The notes under the pieces are model-generated. The model worked only from the letters and a program-made list of their open reading frames with translations. It was not told the DNA's origin and did not search any database. A stretch of 64,000 bases of DNA, taken from Lentibacter sp. XHP0401 (lineage in GTDB: Bacteria > Pseudomonadota > Alphaproteobacteria > Rhodobacterales > Rhodobacteraceae). Shown piece by piece: positions 36,996 through 45,705 of this stretch. Numbering within the stretch: position 1 is the first letter of the stretch; each line of letters opens with the position of its first letter. The position numbers and the translations under genes are program-made. The stretch is from positions 310,001-374,000 of the forward strand of contig NZ_JAOWLC010000002.1 of the NCBI RefSeq assembly GCF_025751535.1. Reading direction: 5' to 3'.

Positions 36996-38018
36996 TTACT
37001 CCGGCGGCGCAATCCTGTAGAGCGCGCCGTTGCCTTCGCTCAGAAACCAGACACCGCCTTTCGGCCCCTCACGCACATCGCGCACGCGCCGGGTTTCGCT
37101 CGTTTTGATCCGGCCAATCTGTTCCACCCCACCCGGAGCCATCACAGCGATATGGTCAAACTTGAGCGAGCCGACGAAGAAGCGGCCTTTCATGGCGGGC
37201 CAGCCCTTGCCCGAGTGGATTGCGAGGCCAGACGGAGCAATGCTGGGATCCCAATAGAATACGGGCTGCTCGTATCCGTCTTTGGCCGTTCCTTCGCCGA
37301 TCTTGGCCCCCGAATAGTGAACGCCATATGAAATTACGGGCCAGCCGTAGTTCCGGCCCTGCCCGATGCGGTTGATCTCGTCACCGCCCTTGGCCCCGTG
37401 TTCATGCGCCCAGAGCTGGCCCGAACCGTCAAAAGCAAGGCCTTGCGGGTTGCGGTGACCTTTTGTCCAGACAGCCGAGCCGCGTGCTGGGTCGATCTCA
37501 ACAATTGTTCCGTTGTGGCGTGCAGGGTCTTGGGCGGTGGGGCCATCGCCACGGTCTCCCATGGTGAGAAAGACTTTGCCGTCCGCGGCTTCAGCCAGCC
37601 GCCCGCCGAAATGCCGCCCGCCTGTGCTGTCGGACTGCATTTCAAAAATCTCGGTGAGATCAACAAGCCTGTTGCCCTCCAGCCGCGCCATGCTCGCCGC
37701 TGTCCCCACGCCTTTTTTGGCATAGCTGAGATATATTCGCCCGCTTGTTGCAAAGTCGCGCGCGGGCAGCACATCAAACAAGCCGCCCTGCCCCTTGTTT
37801 TCCGAAGCAGGCAACCCCGTAATCTCGCTTCGAGTGCCGTCGCGGCCAATCCGCCAGAGCTTGCCTCGCTTTTCCGTAACGAGCACATCCCCACCGGGCA
37901 GAAACCCGATACTCCATGGGCCGTTAAAGCCGGAGGCGATTTCGGTGATTTTGCCGATCTCTTGCGCATGGGCAGAAAGCGGCAGGCAAAGGGCGGCTGC
38001 AAGGATGAGATGTTTCAT
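36996..38018 (-). CDS. PQQ-dependent sugar dehydrogenase family (soluble, Asd/YliI-like)
   Basis: 340 residues from ATG 38018, giving a signal peptide (HLILAAALCLPLSAHAQ). The body is a six-bladed beta-propeller of the GSDH family (GFNGPWSIGFLPGGDVLVTEK, GRIYLSYA, SDSTGGRHFGGRL, HRNPQGLAFD, HEHGAKGGDEINRI), the fold of soluble glucose dehydrogenase and YliI. Such periplasmic enzymes oxidise aldose sugars if PQQ is available. Single gene. GAGGAG is close to the start (short spacing), and an ATG ten codons upstream is possible. Confidence 0.85.
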   Translation of the reverse strand: MKHLILAAALCLPLSAHAQEIGKITEIASGFNGPWSIGFLPGGDVLVTEKRGKLWRIGRDGTRSEITGLPASENKGQGGLFDVLPARDFATSGRIYLSYAKKGVGTAASMARLEGNRLVDLTEIFEMQSDSTGGRHFGGRLAEAADGKVFLTMGDRGDGPTAQDPARHNGTIVEIDPARGSAVWTKGHRNPQGLAFDGSGQLWAHEHGAKGGDEINRIGQGRNYGWPVISYGVHYSGAKIGEGTAKDGYEQPVFYWDPSIAPSGLAIHSGKGWPAMKGRFFVGSLKFDHIAVMAPGGVEQIGRIKTSETRRVRDVREGPKGGVWFLSEGNGALYRIAPPE

Positions 38019-38159
38019 CTCCTCAAGGTAACCGCCAGCATGAGCCAATCAATTAACATAACCGTGATTGCAGCTTTTGAGCCATAATTTGCAGGTGTTT
38101 AAAGTTTTTTCATGCCCGTGCATTTTCCATATTGTCGCGACTCACTTTTGGCCTCATAT

Positions 38160-38292
38160 GGCGAATTTATAGACGCCAACGCACGCGCCTCTGGCCTGTA
38201 GCATCAACGCACACGTGTTTACGTAGCGACGGTAACGTCTCCCTTTGGAACTGAGCGGCCATAACTCTGGCCGGGTCTATTTGGAGATGACC
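38160..38292 (+). promoter_or_regulatory. Candidate speF-type leader RNA of the ornithine decarboxylase gene
   Basis: The 245 bases before the decarboxylase have no gene but look structured: CAACGCAC occurs twice (near 38178 and 38205), there is GACGGTAACGTC with a GACG/CGTC stem, and GGCC ataactct GGCC just before the GGAG ribosome site. The speF leader motif is known upstream of ornithine decarboxylase genes in alphaproteobacteria, so this is a natural candidate; I rely on position and memory of the motif, not on an alignment. Boundaries are approximate. Confidence 0.45.
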
Positions 38293-38293
38293 A

Positions 38294-39466
38294 ATGACGA
38301 TGCAACACCAAGGCGCTTTTGCGCCCTTCACTTCTGCTATCCCATCACGTCTTGACGCTTATATTGAAGCGCATGAATTTGATCGTCCGACTGTTGTTCT
38401 GGATACAGACCGCGTGCGCGCGCAATATCACCGCCTCAAAACAGGCCTTGGCCGTGCGCACATCCACTACGCTGTAAAAGCCAACCCCGAGCCAGCGGTG
38501 ATTGCCGCGCTCGTGGCGGAAGGCTCAAGCTTTGATGCGGCCTCGCGTGGTGAAATCGAGCTTTGCCTCTCACAGGGCGCGCATCCTTCGCAGATTTCTT
38601 TTGGCAACACAGTCAAACGCGCGTCCGACATTGCATTTGCATATGCTGTAGGTGTGCGCCTTTTTGCGGCCGACAGCGCGCCAGAGCTCGAGAAGATCGC
38701 CGCCCATGCGCCGCACTCCCAAGTTTACATCCGCCTGCTCGTGGGTGTTTCAGAGGCCGACTGGCCGCTCAGCCGCAAGTTTGGCTGCGACGGTGTTATG
38801 GCGCTTGAATTGCTCGCCCATGCCCGCGCGCTGGGCCTTGAGCCGGTCGGCCTGTCGTTTCACGTGGGCTCCCAGACACGCCGTGCCGAAATGTGGGCAG
38901 CGCCCTTGGCGGCAATTGCCAAGACATGGCACGCCGCGCAGGCGCAAGGACATGATCTGAGCTTGCTCAACATCGGCGGCGGCTTTCCTGCATTTTATGG
39001 TGAAGCTATCGAGGCTCCGACAGAATACGCGGCCAATGTTATGACACAGGTTGATGCGCTGTTTGGCTGCCCTGCCCGCGTGATGGCCGAGCCTGGCCGC
39101 GGCCTTGTGGCAGAAGCGGGCGTGATTGTCTCCGAGGTTCTGCTTGTTTCACGCAAGTCGGAGAATGACATGGCGCGCTGGGTTTACCTTGATATCGGTC
39201 GCTTCTCGGGTCTTGCCGAAACCGAGGGTGAAGCGATCCGCTACCAGCTTGAAACAAGCAAAGACGGTAGCGAGCACGGCCCTTGCATCCTTGCAGGCCC
39301 AAGCTGTGACAGCGCTGATGTGATGTATGAAAAACGCCCCGTGCAAATGCCGCTTGACCTTGTGGCAGGGGACCGTGTGCTCATTCGCAACACGGGCGCT
39401 TACACCACGACTTACTCCAGTGTCGGCTTCAACGGCTTTCCGCCCCTTGATGTGCGCGTGATCTGA
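38294..39466 (+). CDS. Ornithine/lysine decarboxylase, PLP fold type III
   Basis: 390 residues of the eukaryote-like ODC/DapDC family. The PLP Lys is in HYAVKANPEP (about 56-65), the phosphate-binding GGGFPAFYG and EPGRGLVAEAG follow, and the catalytic Cys that distinguishes decarboxylases is in AGPSCDSADV. It makes putrescine (or cadaverine) from ornithine (lysine). The 133-base structured leader and GGAG ribosome site lie directly upstream. No partner polyamine gene is in the window. Confidence 0.92.
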   Translation: MTMQHQGAFAPFTSAIPSRLDAYIEAHEFDRPTVVLDTDRVRAQYHRLKTGLGRAHIHYAVKANPEPAVIAALVAEGSSFDAASRGEIELCLSQGAHPSQISFGNTVKRASDIAFAYAVGVRLFAADSAPELEKIAAHAPHSQVYIRLLVGVSEADWPLSRKFGCDGVMALELLAHARALGLEPVGLSFHVGSQTRRAEMWAAPLAAIAKTWHAAQAQGHDLSLLNIGGGFPAFYGEAIEAPTEYAANVMTQVDALFGCPARVMAEPGRGLVAEAGVIVSEVLLVSRKSENDMARWVYLDIGRFSGLAETEGEAIRYQLETSKDGSEHGPCILAGPSCDSADVMYEKRPVQMPLDLVAGDRVLIRNTGAYTTTYSSVGFNGFPPLDVRVI

Positions 39467-39606
39467 ACCGCATGTAAACAGCGACCAAGCGTGTGCACTT
39501 CTGCTTAACGCTTGGTCAAGTTGCACAAAATCCTGCTTTTCTTTTCAGAACGCGGCGTTATTCTGCCCGTTAGTTAAAAACAAAAATACCACTAGGGAGA
39601 AGACAC

Positions 39607-40791
39607 ATGAAGAAACTACTTATGGCAACAGCCGCAACCGCGCTTATGGCGGGCGGTGCATTTGCAGAAGATGTCAAGATCGGCATCATCCTCGGCTTTA
39701 CCGGCCCGTTGGAATCAATCACACCTGCCATGGCCGCCGGTGCCGAGCTGGCGATGAAAGAAGTCACAGACAGCGGCAAGTTCATGGATGGCTCAACCGT
39801 TGTGCCTGTGCGCGCTGACTCAACATGCATTGACGCCGCCGCCGCCACATCGGCTGCCGAGCGTCTTGTCACATCAGACGGTGTTGCTGGCATCATGGGC
39901 GCCGACTGCTCGGGCGTAACCGGCGCGATCCTGCAAAACGTGGCGCGTCCCAACGGTATCGTTATGGTCTCGCCATCGGCCACATCACCCGGCCTTTCAA
40001 CAGCTGAAGACGACGGCCTCTTCTTCCGCACAGCGCCTTCAGATGCGCGCCAGGGTGTGATTGTTACAAACATCCTGCAAGACCGCGGCGTGAAAGAAAT
40101 CGCCATCACCTATACAAACAATGACTATGGCAAAGGCCTTGCCGATGCGATCCAGACCGAGTTTGAAGCGGCTGGTGGCTCGGTGACGATTTCATCGGCT
40201 CACGAAGACGGCAAAGCCGACTACTCGGCTGAAGTTGGTGCGTTGGCCTCTGCGGGCGGCGAAGTCCTTGTTGTTGCAGGCTATGTTGACCAAGGCGGTT
40301 CAGGCGTTGTGCGCTCGGCTCTCGACACAGGCGCGTTTGACACCTTCTACTTCCCTGACGGAATGGTCGGTGTGAAACTCAACGAAAACTTCGGCGCAGA
40401 GTTGAACGGCTCATACGGCGCATACCCCGGCACAGACAGCGAAGGCGCTGGACAGTTTCTTGAACTGGCCAAGGGTGCGGGCTTTGACGGCACAGGCGCT
40501 TTCGCCCCTGAAAGCTACGATGCCGCAGCGCTTATGATGATGGCGATGGCAAAAGCAGGCTCCACAGCCTCAGCCGACTACAAAGACCACATCATGGATC
40601 TGGCCAACGCACCGGGCGAGAAAATCTTCCCGGGCGAGCTTGGCAAAGCCCTTGATCTGATCGCAGCGGGCACAGACATCGACTATGTCGGCGCAACTGC
40701 GGTTGAGCTGGTCGGAGCAGGCGAATCTGCCGGCAACTACCAAGAAATCGAGTTTGCCGATGGTGAATACTCGACAATCGGCTACCGCTGA
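39607..40791 (+). CDS. livJ: Branched-chain amino acid ABC transporter, substrate-binding protein
   Basis: 394 residues with a signal peptide (KKLLMATAATALMAGGAFA, cleaved before EDVKIG). The periplasmic-binding fold type I body starts IGIILGFTGPLESITPAMAAGAELA; a SNAD-like SATSPGLST segment and YGKGLADAIQTEFEAAGG match LivJ-type binders. Exact ligand unknown. It starts the liv operon and is followed by a terminator/attenuator, which should give more binding protein than membrane parts. Confidence 0.9.
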   Translation: MKKLLMATAATALMAGGAFAEDVKIGIILGFTGPLESITPAMAAGAELAMKEVTDSGKFMDGSTVVPVRADSTCIDAAAATSAAERLVTSDGVAGIMGADCSGVTGAILQNVARPNGIVMVSPSATSPGLSTAEDDGLFFRTAPSDARQGVIVTNILQDRGVKEIAITYTNNDYGKGLADAIQTEFEAAGGSVTISSAHEDGKADYSAEVGALASAGGEVLVVAGYVDQGGSGVVRSALDTGAFDTFYFPDGMVGVKLNENFGAELNGSYGAYPGTDSEGAGQFLELAKGAGFDGTGAFAPESYDAAALMMMAMAKAGSTASADYKDHIMDLANAPGEKIFPGELGKALDLIAAGTDIDYVGATAVELVGAGESAGNYQEIEFADGEYSTIGYR

Positions 40792-40806
40792 GTTGTAGCT
40801 TAACGC

Positions 40807-40837
40807 AAACAGCCCGAGGCTTGCTTCGGGCTGTTTT
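40807..40837 (+). terminator. Hairpin after livJ, probable attenuating terminator
   Basis: ACAGCCCGA (40809-40817 region) pairs with TCGGGCTGT (40826-40834), followed by TTTT. It lies 15 bases after the livJ stop, within the operon, so partial termination would set the excess of binding protein. Confidence 0.75.
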
Positions 40838-40875
40838 GCATATCTATATAACGCGACAATTTGGGGGAGACATGC

Positions 40876-41658
40876 ATGATTGAAGTGCATGATCTGCATA
40901 AGCACTTTGGCGGCTTTCATGCCGTTGACGGCGCTTCGCTGACCATTGAACAAGGTTCCATCACGGGGCTCATCGGCCCGAACGGTGCTGGAAAAACCAC
41001 GCTGTTTAACGTGATTGCAGGTGTTTTACCGCCCACTTCGGGGCGCGTGATTATGGACGGTGAGGACATCACCGGCTTGCCGCCGCACGAACTCTTTCAC
41101 AAGGGTTTGCTCAGAACCTTCCAGATCGCTCATGAATTCAGTTCGATGAGTTGCCGCGAGAACCTGATGATGGTTCCGTCCGGCCAATCGGGCGAAACGC
41201 TTTGGAACACATGGTTTGGCCGCAAACGCATTGCCGATGAGGAACGCGCGCTAAAGGCCAAGGCCGATGAAGTGCTGGAGTTTCTGACCATCGAACACCT
41301 GGCCGATCACAAGGCCGGTCAGGTCTCGGGTGGACAGAAAAAGCTGCTTGAACTTGGCCGCACCATGATGGTCGATGCCAAGATCGTATTCCTTGACGAA
41401 GTGGGCGCAGGCGTGAACCGCACCCTGCTCTACACCATTGCCGACACGATCAAACGCCTCAATACCGAGCGCGGTTATACCTTTGTTGTTATCGAGCATG
41501 ACATGGATTTCATCGACATGCTTTGTGACCCTGTCATCTGTATGGCCGAGGGGCATGTGCTTGCGGAAGGCACATTGGCCGAGATCAAAGCCAACCCCGA
41601 AGTGATCGAGGCTTACCTTGGAACAGGGCTCAAGAATAAAGATAAGGTGGGCGCATGA
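40876..41658 (+). CDS. livG: Branched-chain amino acid ABC transporter ATPase LivG
   Basis: 260 residues from ATG 40876 (GGGGGA upstream). Walker A is GPNGAGKTT (34-42), the signature VSGGQKKLLELGR, and Walker B VFLDEVGAGVN; an H-loop IEHDMDF follows. The C-terminal LAEIKANPEVIEAYLG is the LivG hallmark. Its stop overlaps the livF start (ATGA). Confidence 0.93.
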   Translation: MIEVHDLHKHFGGFHAVDGASLTIEQGSITGLIGPNGAGKTTLFNVIAGVLPPTSGRVIMDGEDITGLPPHELFHKGLLRTFQIAHEFSSMSCRENLMMVPSGQSGETLWNTWFGRKRIADEERALKAKADEVLEFLTIEHLADHKAGQVSGGQKKLLELGRTMMVDAKIVFLDEVGAGVNRTLLYTIADTIKRLNTERGYTFVVIEHDMDFIDMLCDPVICMAEGHVLAEGTLAEIKANPEVIEAYLGTGLKNKDKVGA

Positions 41659-42485
41659 CTTCCAACCCATACCAGAACGATCGCGGCAACAAGGACCGCT
41701 CGATTGCCAACTCCAAAGGCGCGGGCGAGATAGTCTATCGCAAGGGCGGCCCTGCCAAACCGGGGCGTGACGGCACACCGTTTCTGATTGGCGAGAATAT
41801 GACGGGCGGCTACGGCAAAAGCGGCCCCGATATTTTGCACAACTGCACCATTTCGGTTGATCGCGGCGAGATTGCCGTGATTGTCGGCCCAAATGGCGCG
41901 GGAAAATCCACGGCCATGAAAGCTGTATTCGGGATGCTGGACTTGCGCGAAGGCTCGGTGACGCTGGATGGCGAGGACATCACCGCGCTCAGCCCGCAGG
42001 ACCGTGTTGTGAAGGGTATGGGCTTTGTGCCGCAAACCTCCAACATCTTCACCTCGCTCACAGTCGAGGAAAACCTCGAGATGGGCGCGTTTATCCGCAC
42101 AGATGATTACAGGGACACGATGACACAGATTTACGATCTGTTCCCTATCCTGAAGGACAAACGCTATCAGGCTGCGGGCGAGCTTTCGGGCGGACAGCGC
42201 CAGCAGGTTGCCGTAGGCCGTGCGCTGATGACCAAGCCCAAACTTCTGATGTTGGACGAGCCGACAGCAGGCGTGTCGCCCATTGTGATGGACGAGCTGT
42301 TTGACCGTATTATTGACGTGGCCCGCACAGGTATCCCTATCTTGATGGTAGAGCAGAACGCACGCCAGGCGCTTGAAATTGCAGACAAAGGTTATGTTCT
42401 CGTGCAGGGCACAAACGGCCACACCGGCACAGGCAAAGAGCTTCTGGCAAATCCCGAAGTGCGCCAGAGCTTTCTGGGGGGCTGA
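41655..42485 (+). CDS. livF: Branched-chain amino acid ABC transporter ATPase LivF
   Basis: 276 residues. An unusual 45-residue hydrophilic N-terminal extension precedes the ATPase core: Walker A GPNGAGKST (78-86), signature LSGGQRQQVAVGRALM, Walker B LLMLDEPTAGVSP, and an H-loop MVEQNARQAL. It couples with LivG to drive the LivHM pore. A small secreted-protein gene lies two bases downstream. Confidence 0.93.
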   Translation: MTSNPYQNDRGNKDRSIANSKGAGEIVYRKGGPAKPGRDGTPFLIGENMTGGYGKSGPDILHNCTISVDRGEIAVIVGPNGAGKSTAMKAVFGMLDLREGSVTLDGEDITALSPQDRVVKGMGFVPQTSNIFTSLTVEENLEMGAFIRTDDYRDTMTQIYDLFPILKDKRYQAAGELSGGQRQQVAVGRALMTKPKLLMLDEPTAGVSPIVMDELFDRIIDVARTGIPILMVEQNARQALEIADKGYVLVQGTNGHTGTGKELLANPEVRQSFLGG

Positions 42486-42486
42486 C

Positions 42487-42840
42487 ATGATGCGCAGCAC
42501 AATGGCCCTCGTGCTTGCACTGATCACAGGCCCGCTGCCGCTTCAGGCGGCAGAGGCTTTCCTCTGTACCTTTCAAACCGAGTGCTATGAGGACGAGGCC
42601 TGCGGCCCGTCCGAATTTGCCCTTGAAGTTCAGTTGGATGAGCAGAGCATTTCGACAGAAACAGGCGACTGGATCATCGTTGCCAAAAAATCCGAAGACG
42701 CGCTCATCACCATATTCGCAGCAGCCAAGGGCGCGGAATATCTCGTATCAATCACGCCCGAGGCCGCGCGCCTGAGCGGACATCTCAACACTGGGCCGCG
42801 CGCGATCCAGTATCTTGGCACTTGTGAAGGAGCCTTCTGA
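42487..42840 (+). CDS. Small secreted Cys-containing protein inside the liv operon
   Basis: 117 residues, not recognised. ATGATG at 42487 follows the livF stop by one base, and its own stop abuts the livH start with no spacer, so it is translated in the operon. A signal peptide (ALVLALITGPLPLQAAEA) leads into FLCTFQTECYEDEACGPSEF, with three or four Cys and acidic residues that could form disulfides, then a short beta-rich body. It may be an accessory periplasmic component; I cannot assign a function. Confidence 0.8.
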   Translation: MMRSTMALVLALITGPLPLQAAEAFLCTFQTECYEDEACGPSEFALEVQLDEQSISTETGDWIIVAKKSEDALITIFAAAKGAEYLVSITPEAARLSGHLNTGPRAIQYLGTCEGAF

Positions 42841-43851
42841 ATGGACCTTTTGAACGCATTTGTGGCACTCGCCAACTTCGTTCTGATCCCTGCAACCGCT
42901 TATGGCGCGCAGCTTGCGCTCGGAGCGCTCGGGGTGACGCTGATCTATGGCATCCTGCGGTTCTCGAACTTCGCCCACGGCGACACGATGGCCTTCGGCG
43001 CGATGGTGACAGTGCTGTTTACGTGGTGGTTCCAGAGTATGGGCGTGAGCTTTGGCCCCATACCGACAGCTCTGCTCGCCCTGCCCTTCGGCATCCTCGG
43101 GTGTATCGGGCTTTTACTGCTGACGGACCGGATTGTTTACAAATTCTACCGTGAGCAAAAGGCAAAGCCCGTGATCCTTGTGATTGTCTCGATGGGTGTG
43201 ATGTTCATAATGAACGGCCTTGTGCGCTTTATCATTGGTCCTGATGACCAGCGGTTCGCCGATGGCGAGCGCTTCATTGTTTCGGTGCGCAGGTTCAAGG
43301 AGATGACAGGGCTTGATGAAGGCCTCGCGATCAAAACCACCCAAGGGATCACCGTTGTCACCGCAGTTATCGTCGTTGCCATACTGTTCTGGTTTCTCAA
43401 CCGCACGCGCACAGGCAAATCCATGCGCGCCTATTCGGACAACGAAGACCTTGCCCTGCTTTCGGGGATCAACCCCGAGCGGGTGGTTATGGTCACCTGG
43501 ATCATTGTCGGCATCCTCGCCACTGTCGCAGGTGTGCTTTACGGCCTCGACAAAACCTTCAAACCTTTCGTCTACTTCCAGCTTTTGCTGCCGATCTTTG
43601 CCTCGGCGATTGTTGGCGGCCTCGGCAACCCTCTGGGCGCGATTGCGGGTGGCTTTGTCATCGCGTTTTCCGAAGTGACCGTGACCTACGCTTGGAAAAA
43701 GGTGTTGGTCTACGCGATGCCGGAGCAGCTTGAGCCGGACGGTTTGGTGCAACTTCTGAGCACCGATTACAAATTTGCCGTGAGCTTCGTGATCCTTCTG
43801 ATCGTGCTCCTTTTCAAACCCACAGGTCTATTCAAGGGGCAGTCGGTATGA
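42841..43851 (+). CDS. livH: Branched-chain amino acid ABC transporter permease LivH
   Basis: 336 residues with about eight membrane helices. The LivH family stretch GALGVTLIYGILRFSNFAHGD and the EAA-like region SGINPERVVMVTWIIVGILATVAG are visible. Between helices there is a charged insert around residue 130-160 (GPDDQRFADGERFIV). It forms the pore with LivM. The stop overlaps the livM start (ATGA). Confidence 0.92.
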   Translation: MDLLNAFVALANFVLIPATAYGAQLALGALGVTLIYGILRFSNFAHGDTMAFGAMVTVLFTWWFQSMGVSFGPIPTALLALPFGILGCIGLLLLTDRIVYKFYREQKAKPVILVIVSMGVMFIMNGLVRFIIGPDDQRFADGERFIVSVRRFKEMTGLDEGLAIKTTQGITVVTAVIVVAILFWFLNRTRTGKSMRAYSDNEDLALLSGINPERVVMVTWIIVGILATVAGVLYGLDKTFKPFVYFQLLLPIFASAIVGGLGNPLGAIAGGFVIAFSEVTVTYAWKKVLVYAMPEQLEPDGLVQLLSTDYKFAVSFVILLIVLLFKPTGLFKGQSV

Positions 43852-45152
43852 GCGATACACTCCGCAACAGCATTTATTTCGCGCTTGTCGCCTTGCTGAT
43901 CATCGGCACAGGCATCTTGCAGTCGTGGAACTCCGCATTGTTCATTCTCAACATGGGGCTGGTCTCGGCCATCATGGCCTTGGGCGTGAATCTGCAATGG
44001 GGCTTCGCAGGGCTCTTCAACGTCGGCATCATGGGCTTTGTCGCGCTTGGCGGCCTTGCCACTGTGCTTGTTTCTTTGCCGCCCGTTGATGGCGCCTGGA
44101 GTGCAGGTGGTATGCGCATACTGATCGGTCTCGCGCTTGGTGCCATGAGCATTGTTTCGACCGTGTTGATTTACAAGCGCATGACCGCAGGCCGCCGGCG
44201 TAATATCGCGATCATTGCCGTTCTCGTTATCGGCTTCTTTGCGTTCCGTGCCGTCTTTGACGGCGGCGTTGAAGCCGTTGAAGCCATCAACCCCGCAGTT
44301 GCAGGCAATATCGGTGGCCTTGGTCTCCCTGTGTTGCTGGCTTGGCCCATTGGCGGCGTTTTTGCTGCGGGGGCCGCTTGGGCCATTGGCAAGGCGGCTC
44401 TTGGTCTTCGCTCCGATTATCTTGCTATTGCCACGCTGGGAATTGCCGAGATTGTCATCGCGGTGATGAAAAACGAAGACTGGATGGCGCGCGGTGTGAA
44501 GAACGTGATCGGCTTGCCCCGCCCCGTGCCCTACGAGATCGATTTGCAGAACTCGGCCTCTTTTGTCGAAAAGGCAAACGCCTACGGGATTGACCCTGTT
44601 ACCGCGTCGACGCTTTGGGTGAAACTGCTCTATGCCGGCTTGTTTGCAGTTGTTCTGCTCATCCTGTTCATGATGGCGCAAGCCGCGCTCAAGAGCCCTT
44701 GGGGCCGTATGATGCGCGCGATCCGCGACAATGAGGTCGCTTCGGAAGCCATGGGCAAGGACGTAACTGCGCGGCACTTGCAGATATTTATCCTCGGCTC
44801 TGCCATCTGCGGTATCGCCGGTGCGATGATCACCACGCTTGATGGCCAGCTTACGCCCACCTCTTACCAGCCTTTGCGCTTTACCTTCCTTGTCTGGCTG
44901 ATGGTCATCGTCGGCGGCTCGGGTAACAACCTCGGCGCTGTGCTCGGTGGCTTTGTGATCTGGTTCTTCTGGGTTCAGGTCGAGCCGATTGGCCTCGCCT
45001 TCCTTACGCTCATCACATCGGGCATGGCAGAGGGCAACGCATTCAAGGCGCATCTGCTGGATTCTGCGGCACACATGCGTCTGCTTACCATGGGTGTTAT
45101 TCTGCTCTGTGTGCTCAGGTTCAGTCCGCGCGGGCTTATTCCGGAGAAGTAA
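43848..45152 (+). CDS. livM: Branched-chain amino acid ABC transporter permease LivM
   Basis: 434 residues, longer than LivH as usual for LivM, with about ten helices. The pattern NLQWGFAGLFNVGIMGFVALGG and, near the end, AIRDNEVASEAMGKDVTARHLQ with the EAA-like motif mark the family. A hypothetical membrane protein follows five bases later and may be part of the operon. Confidence 0.92.
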   Translation: MSDTLRNSIYFALVALLIIGTGILQSWNSALFILNMGLVSAIMALGVNLQWGFAGLFNVGIMGFVALGGLATVLVSLPPVDGAWSAGGMRILIGLALGAMSIVSTVLIYKRMTAGRRRNIAIIAVLVIGFFAFRAVFDGGVEAVEAINPAVAGNIGGLGLPVLLAWPIGGVFAAGAAWAIGKAALGLRSDYLAIATLGIAEIVIAVMKNEDWMARGVKNVIGLPRPVPYEIDLQNSASFVEKANAYGIDPVTASTLWVKLLYAGLFAVVLLILFMMAQAALKSPWGRMMRAIRDNEVASEAMGKDVTARHLQIFILGSAICGIAGAMITTLDGQLTPTSYQPLRFTFLVWLMVIVGGSGNNLGAVLGGFVIWFFWVQVEPIGLAFLTLITSGMAEGNAFKAHLLDSAAHMRLLTMGVILLCVLRFSPRGLIPEK

Positions 45153-45157
45153 GCAGC

Positions 45158-45655
45158 ATGCATCCGCTTGTCCGCCCCGCCCTGAAGGGCGCCGGCTTCT
45201 TCGCGCTCGTCTGCGCCGCGCTCGTAGCCCTTTGGGTATTCGTGCCCAGGGGCGAGGTGAAGTGGTATCCTTCCCTCTGGATGCGCCTTGCCGCCGTCAG
45301 CCCGATGTTCTTTTCAACCACACTAGGGCGAGCGGTCTTTGCTGTTTTGAAACGGCGGATGGACGGGCGCGAGCGGGTTGTCTTTGCAGGGGCCTTCTGT
45401 CTCGGCGTCGGGGGCGTCGGTGTGCTGACAGAAGCAGCCATCACCTATGTTACCTTCGGGCAGGCCGACGGTCTGGGCTACTTCGAAATCCTGTTCCAGC
45501 CGCCTTCCTCGCGCTACACCATCGGTGTCTTCGCCAGCATCGGCTTTGCCAGCGCCTCGGTTCTGGCTGCGGGCTTTGTGGCGCTCATGTCAGTGCCTGT
45601 GCGTGTGCTCAGCATGGAGCATCAAAGCCGCGCTGCGGCAAGCAAAGCCGACTGA
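45158..45655 (+). CDS. Hypothetical membrane protein after livM
   Basis: 165 residues, not recognised. Four hydrophobic stretches (about 12-30, 50-65, 82-100 and 125-150) separated by short basic loops suggest an inner-membrane protein, with a Lys/Ala-rich C-terminus. It begins five bases after livM and is followed by the 13-bp stem at 45667-45700, so it is probably the last gene of the liv operon. Confidence 0.7.
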   Translation: MHPLVRPALKGAGFFALVCAALVALWVFVPRGEVKWYPSLWMRLAAVSPMFFSTTLGRAVFAVLKRRMDGRERVVFAGAFCLGVGGVGVLTEAAITYVTFGQADGLGYFEILFQPPSSRYTIGVFASIGFASASVLAAGFVALMSVPVRVLSMEHQSRAAASKAD

Positions 45656-45666
45656 TCATTGCGGCA

Positions 45667-45700
45667 CTGTTGGAGCTTGGGTCCCCTCAAGCTCCAACAG
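45667..45700. terminator. Perfect 13-bp stem between liv operon and the HerA gene
   Basis: CTGTTGGAGCTTG (45667-45679) pairs exactly with CAAGCTCCAACAG (45688-45700) across eight bases. It lies between convergent genes (stop at 45655 and stop at 45706), so it can end transcripts from both sides, though the following T-run is short. Confidence 0.65.
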
Positions 45701-45705
45701 CTTTG

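Noticed and set aside
43767-45074. 435-codon minus-strand open frame over livM
   Set aside because: Antisense to the livM membrane gene; its Asn/His-rich, charge-heavy make-up is the mirror of hydrophobic codons.
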